Assembly: GCA_903861155.1 (NCBI GenBank)
Contig: CAIOTL010000248.1
Span: forward strand, 1 to 43,005
Origin: an uncultured Bacteroidota bacterium
Lineage (GTDB): Bacteria > Bacteroidota > Bacteroidia > Flavobacteriales > Flavobacteriaceae
DNA: 43,005 nucleotides
Direction: 5' to 3'
Made by a program: the position numbers and the translations under genes. Shown here one piece after another: positions 42,252-43,005 of this stretch. The notes under the pieces were generated by a model. That model saw only the letters and a program-made list of their open reading frames with translations. It did not search any database and was not told where the DNA came from. Position 1 is the first letter of the stretch, and every line of letters begins with the position of its first letter.

Positions 42252-42911
42252 ATGACGAAACCCGAACGTGTAACGTTTGTTATAAATACGTTAAAAGAAT
42301 TGTATCCCAATGTCCCGATTCCTTTAAATCACAAAGATCCATACACTTTGCTGATTGCCGTTTTGCTTTCGGCACAATGCACTGATGTTCGCGTCAATCA
42401 AATTACGCCCTTGCTTTTTGCCAAAGCGGATAATCCGTATGATATGATCAAAATGTCAGTCGAGGAAATAAAAGCAATCATTCGTCCTTGTGGTTTATCG
42501 CCAATGAAGTCGAAAGGAATTCACGGTTTGTCGCATATTTTGATTGAAAAACACGAAGGAAAAGTTCCAAAAAGTTTCGAAAGTTTGGAGGAATTACCAG
42601 CCGTAGGTCACAAAACCGCGAGTGTTGTAATGTCCCAAGCCTTTGGTGTTCCCGCATTTCCGGTTGACACACATATTCACCGGTTGATGTATCGGTGGAA
42701 TTTATCTAATGGAAAAAATGTGGTTCAAACTGAGAAAGATGCCAAACGACTTTTCCCAATAGAAATTTGGAACGATTTGCACCTTCAAATGATTTGGTAT
42801 GGTCGCGAATATTCTCCGGCTCGAGGTTGGGATTTAGAAAAAGATATTATTACCAAAACCGTTGGAAGAAAAACTATTTTGGAAGTATTCCAAACGAAAA
42901 CATCCCGGTAA
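42252..42911 (+). CDS. nth: Endonuclease III-like DNA glycosylase without the Fe-S cysteines
   Basis: This 219-residue enzyme removes oxidised pyrimidines and nicks the abasic site. The helix-hairpin-helix ELPAVGHKTASVV holds the catalytic lysine K121, and the catalytic aspartate D139 is in FPVDTHIHR. Both are intact. The usual C-terminal four-cysteine cluster (Cx6Cx2Cx5C) is absent: the end reads IWYGREYSPARGWDLEKD and has no cysteine. It is therefore probably a cluster-free endonuclease III. Bases after its stop to the window end hold no gene I can support. Confidence 0.9.
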   Translation: MTKPERVTFVINTLKELYPNVPIPLNHKDPYTLLIAVLLSAQCTDVRVNQITPLLFAKADNPYDMIKMSVEEIKAIIRPCGLSPMKSKGIHGLSHILIEKHEGKVPKSFESLEELPAVGHKTASVVMSQAFGVPAFPVDTHIHRLMYRWNLSNGKNVVQTEKDAKRLFPIEIWNDLHLQMIWYGREYSPARGWDLEKDIITKTVGRKTILEVFQTKTSR

Positions 42912-43005
42912 TTCCAGGGATATTTTCCTAATTAGCCAAAATTTCGAAACTCATTTTGTTAACTTTTATTATGCTTAACGCTTTTGAGTAATTTAATAAA
43001 AAAGA

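Noticed and set aside
1-43005. CRISPR arrays, tRNA, rRNA, prophage or IS elements
   Set aside because: I found no regular direct repeats with spacers, no recognisable tRNA or rRNA, and no transposase, integrase or phage genes in the ORFs.

Overview
The window looks like chromosome from a flavobacterium-like member of the Bacteroidota. It is AT-rich, coding-dense and short on Shine-Dalgarno sequences. Copies of the Bacteroidota -7 promoter element TAnnTTTG lie just upstream of many genes. Families typical of this phylum occur throughout: DUF4293, DUF1599, BT_3928-type DoxX, BatA-like two-anchor proteins, a zinc-finger-less DnaJ, DUF2752 and lipoproteins. I see no rRNA, tRNA, CRISPR array, prophage or insertion sequence.

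Layout. 1-5.6 kb: a DUF4293 membrane protein, a YfcE-type phosphodiesterase, truA, an ABC exporter and lpdA. 5.7-6.8 kb: a saccharopine-dehydrogenase-like gene broken by one frameshift and one in-frame stop. 6.9-12.4 kb: a small exported protein, rlmH, folP with a lipoprotein on the minus strand, then a plus-strand run of DUF1599, DoxX/BT_3928, a TlpA-like lipoprotein and tpiA. 12.5-14.7 kb: a phospholipase-D/cardiolipin-synthase-like protein and a CbpA-like DnaJ. 14.75-15.1 kb: a non-coding stretch rich in small inverted repeats. 15.1-17.7 kb: an MlaE-MlaF-MlaD (MCE) lipid transport operon. 17.7-24.3 kb: four tandem GH130-like genes followed by a glycosyltransferase fused to a helical glycosidase-like domain. 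24.3-30.4 kb: a cysteine desulfurase, a two-repeat lipoprotein, an Smr protein, a DUF2752 protein and two near-identical Nramp-related transporters. 30.6-32.3 kb: cysE-cysM. 32.4-43 kb: an SGNH hydrolase, a beta-propeller lactonase, a BatA-like protein, a dihydroorotase homologue without its metal-binding histidines, a carboxylesterase, an MBL hydrolase, a conserved unknown, bcp and an endonuclease III without the usual iron-sulfur cysteines.

The most unusual region is the GH130 x4 plus glycosyltransferase operon. No member has an export signal and there is no SusC/SusD pair, so it looks cytosolic. Copies 3 and 4 keep residues that look like the family's active-site set. Copies 1 and 2 have changed the same positions together. 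My working hypothesis is an internal, possibly beta-mannan-like, oligosaccharide synthesis and turnover system. The substrate and direction cannot be read from sequence alone.

Other points worth following are the decayed saccharopine dehydrogenase, the pseudo-dihydroorotase, the duplicated Nramp genes with a perfect 25-bp inverted repeat upstream of one copy, and dispersed palindromic intergenic repeats. Several ORF-track starts are TTG codons that overlap promoter elements, and I moved those starts downstream.
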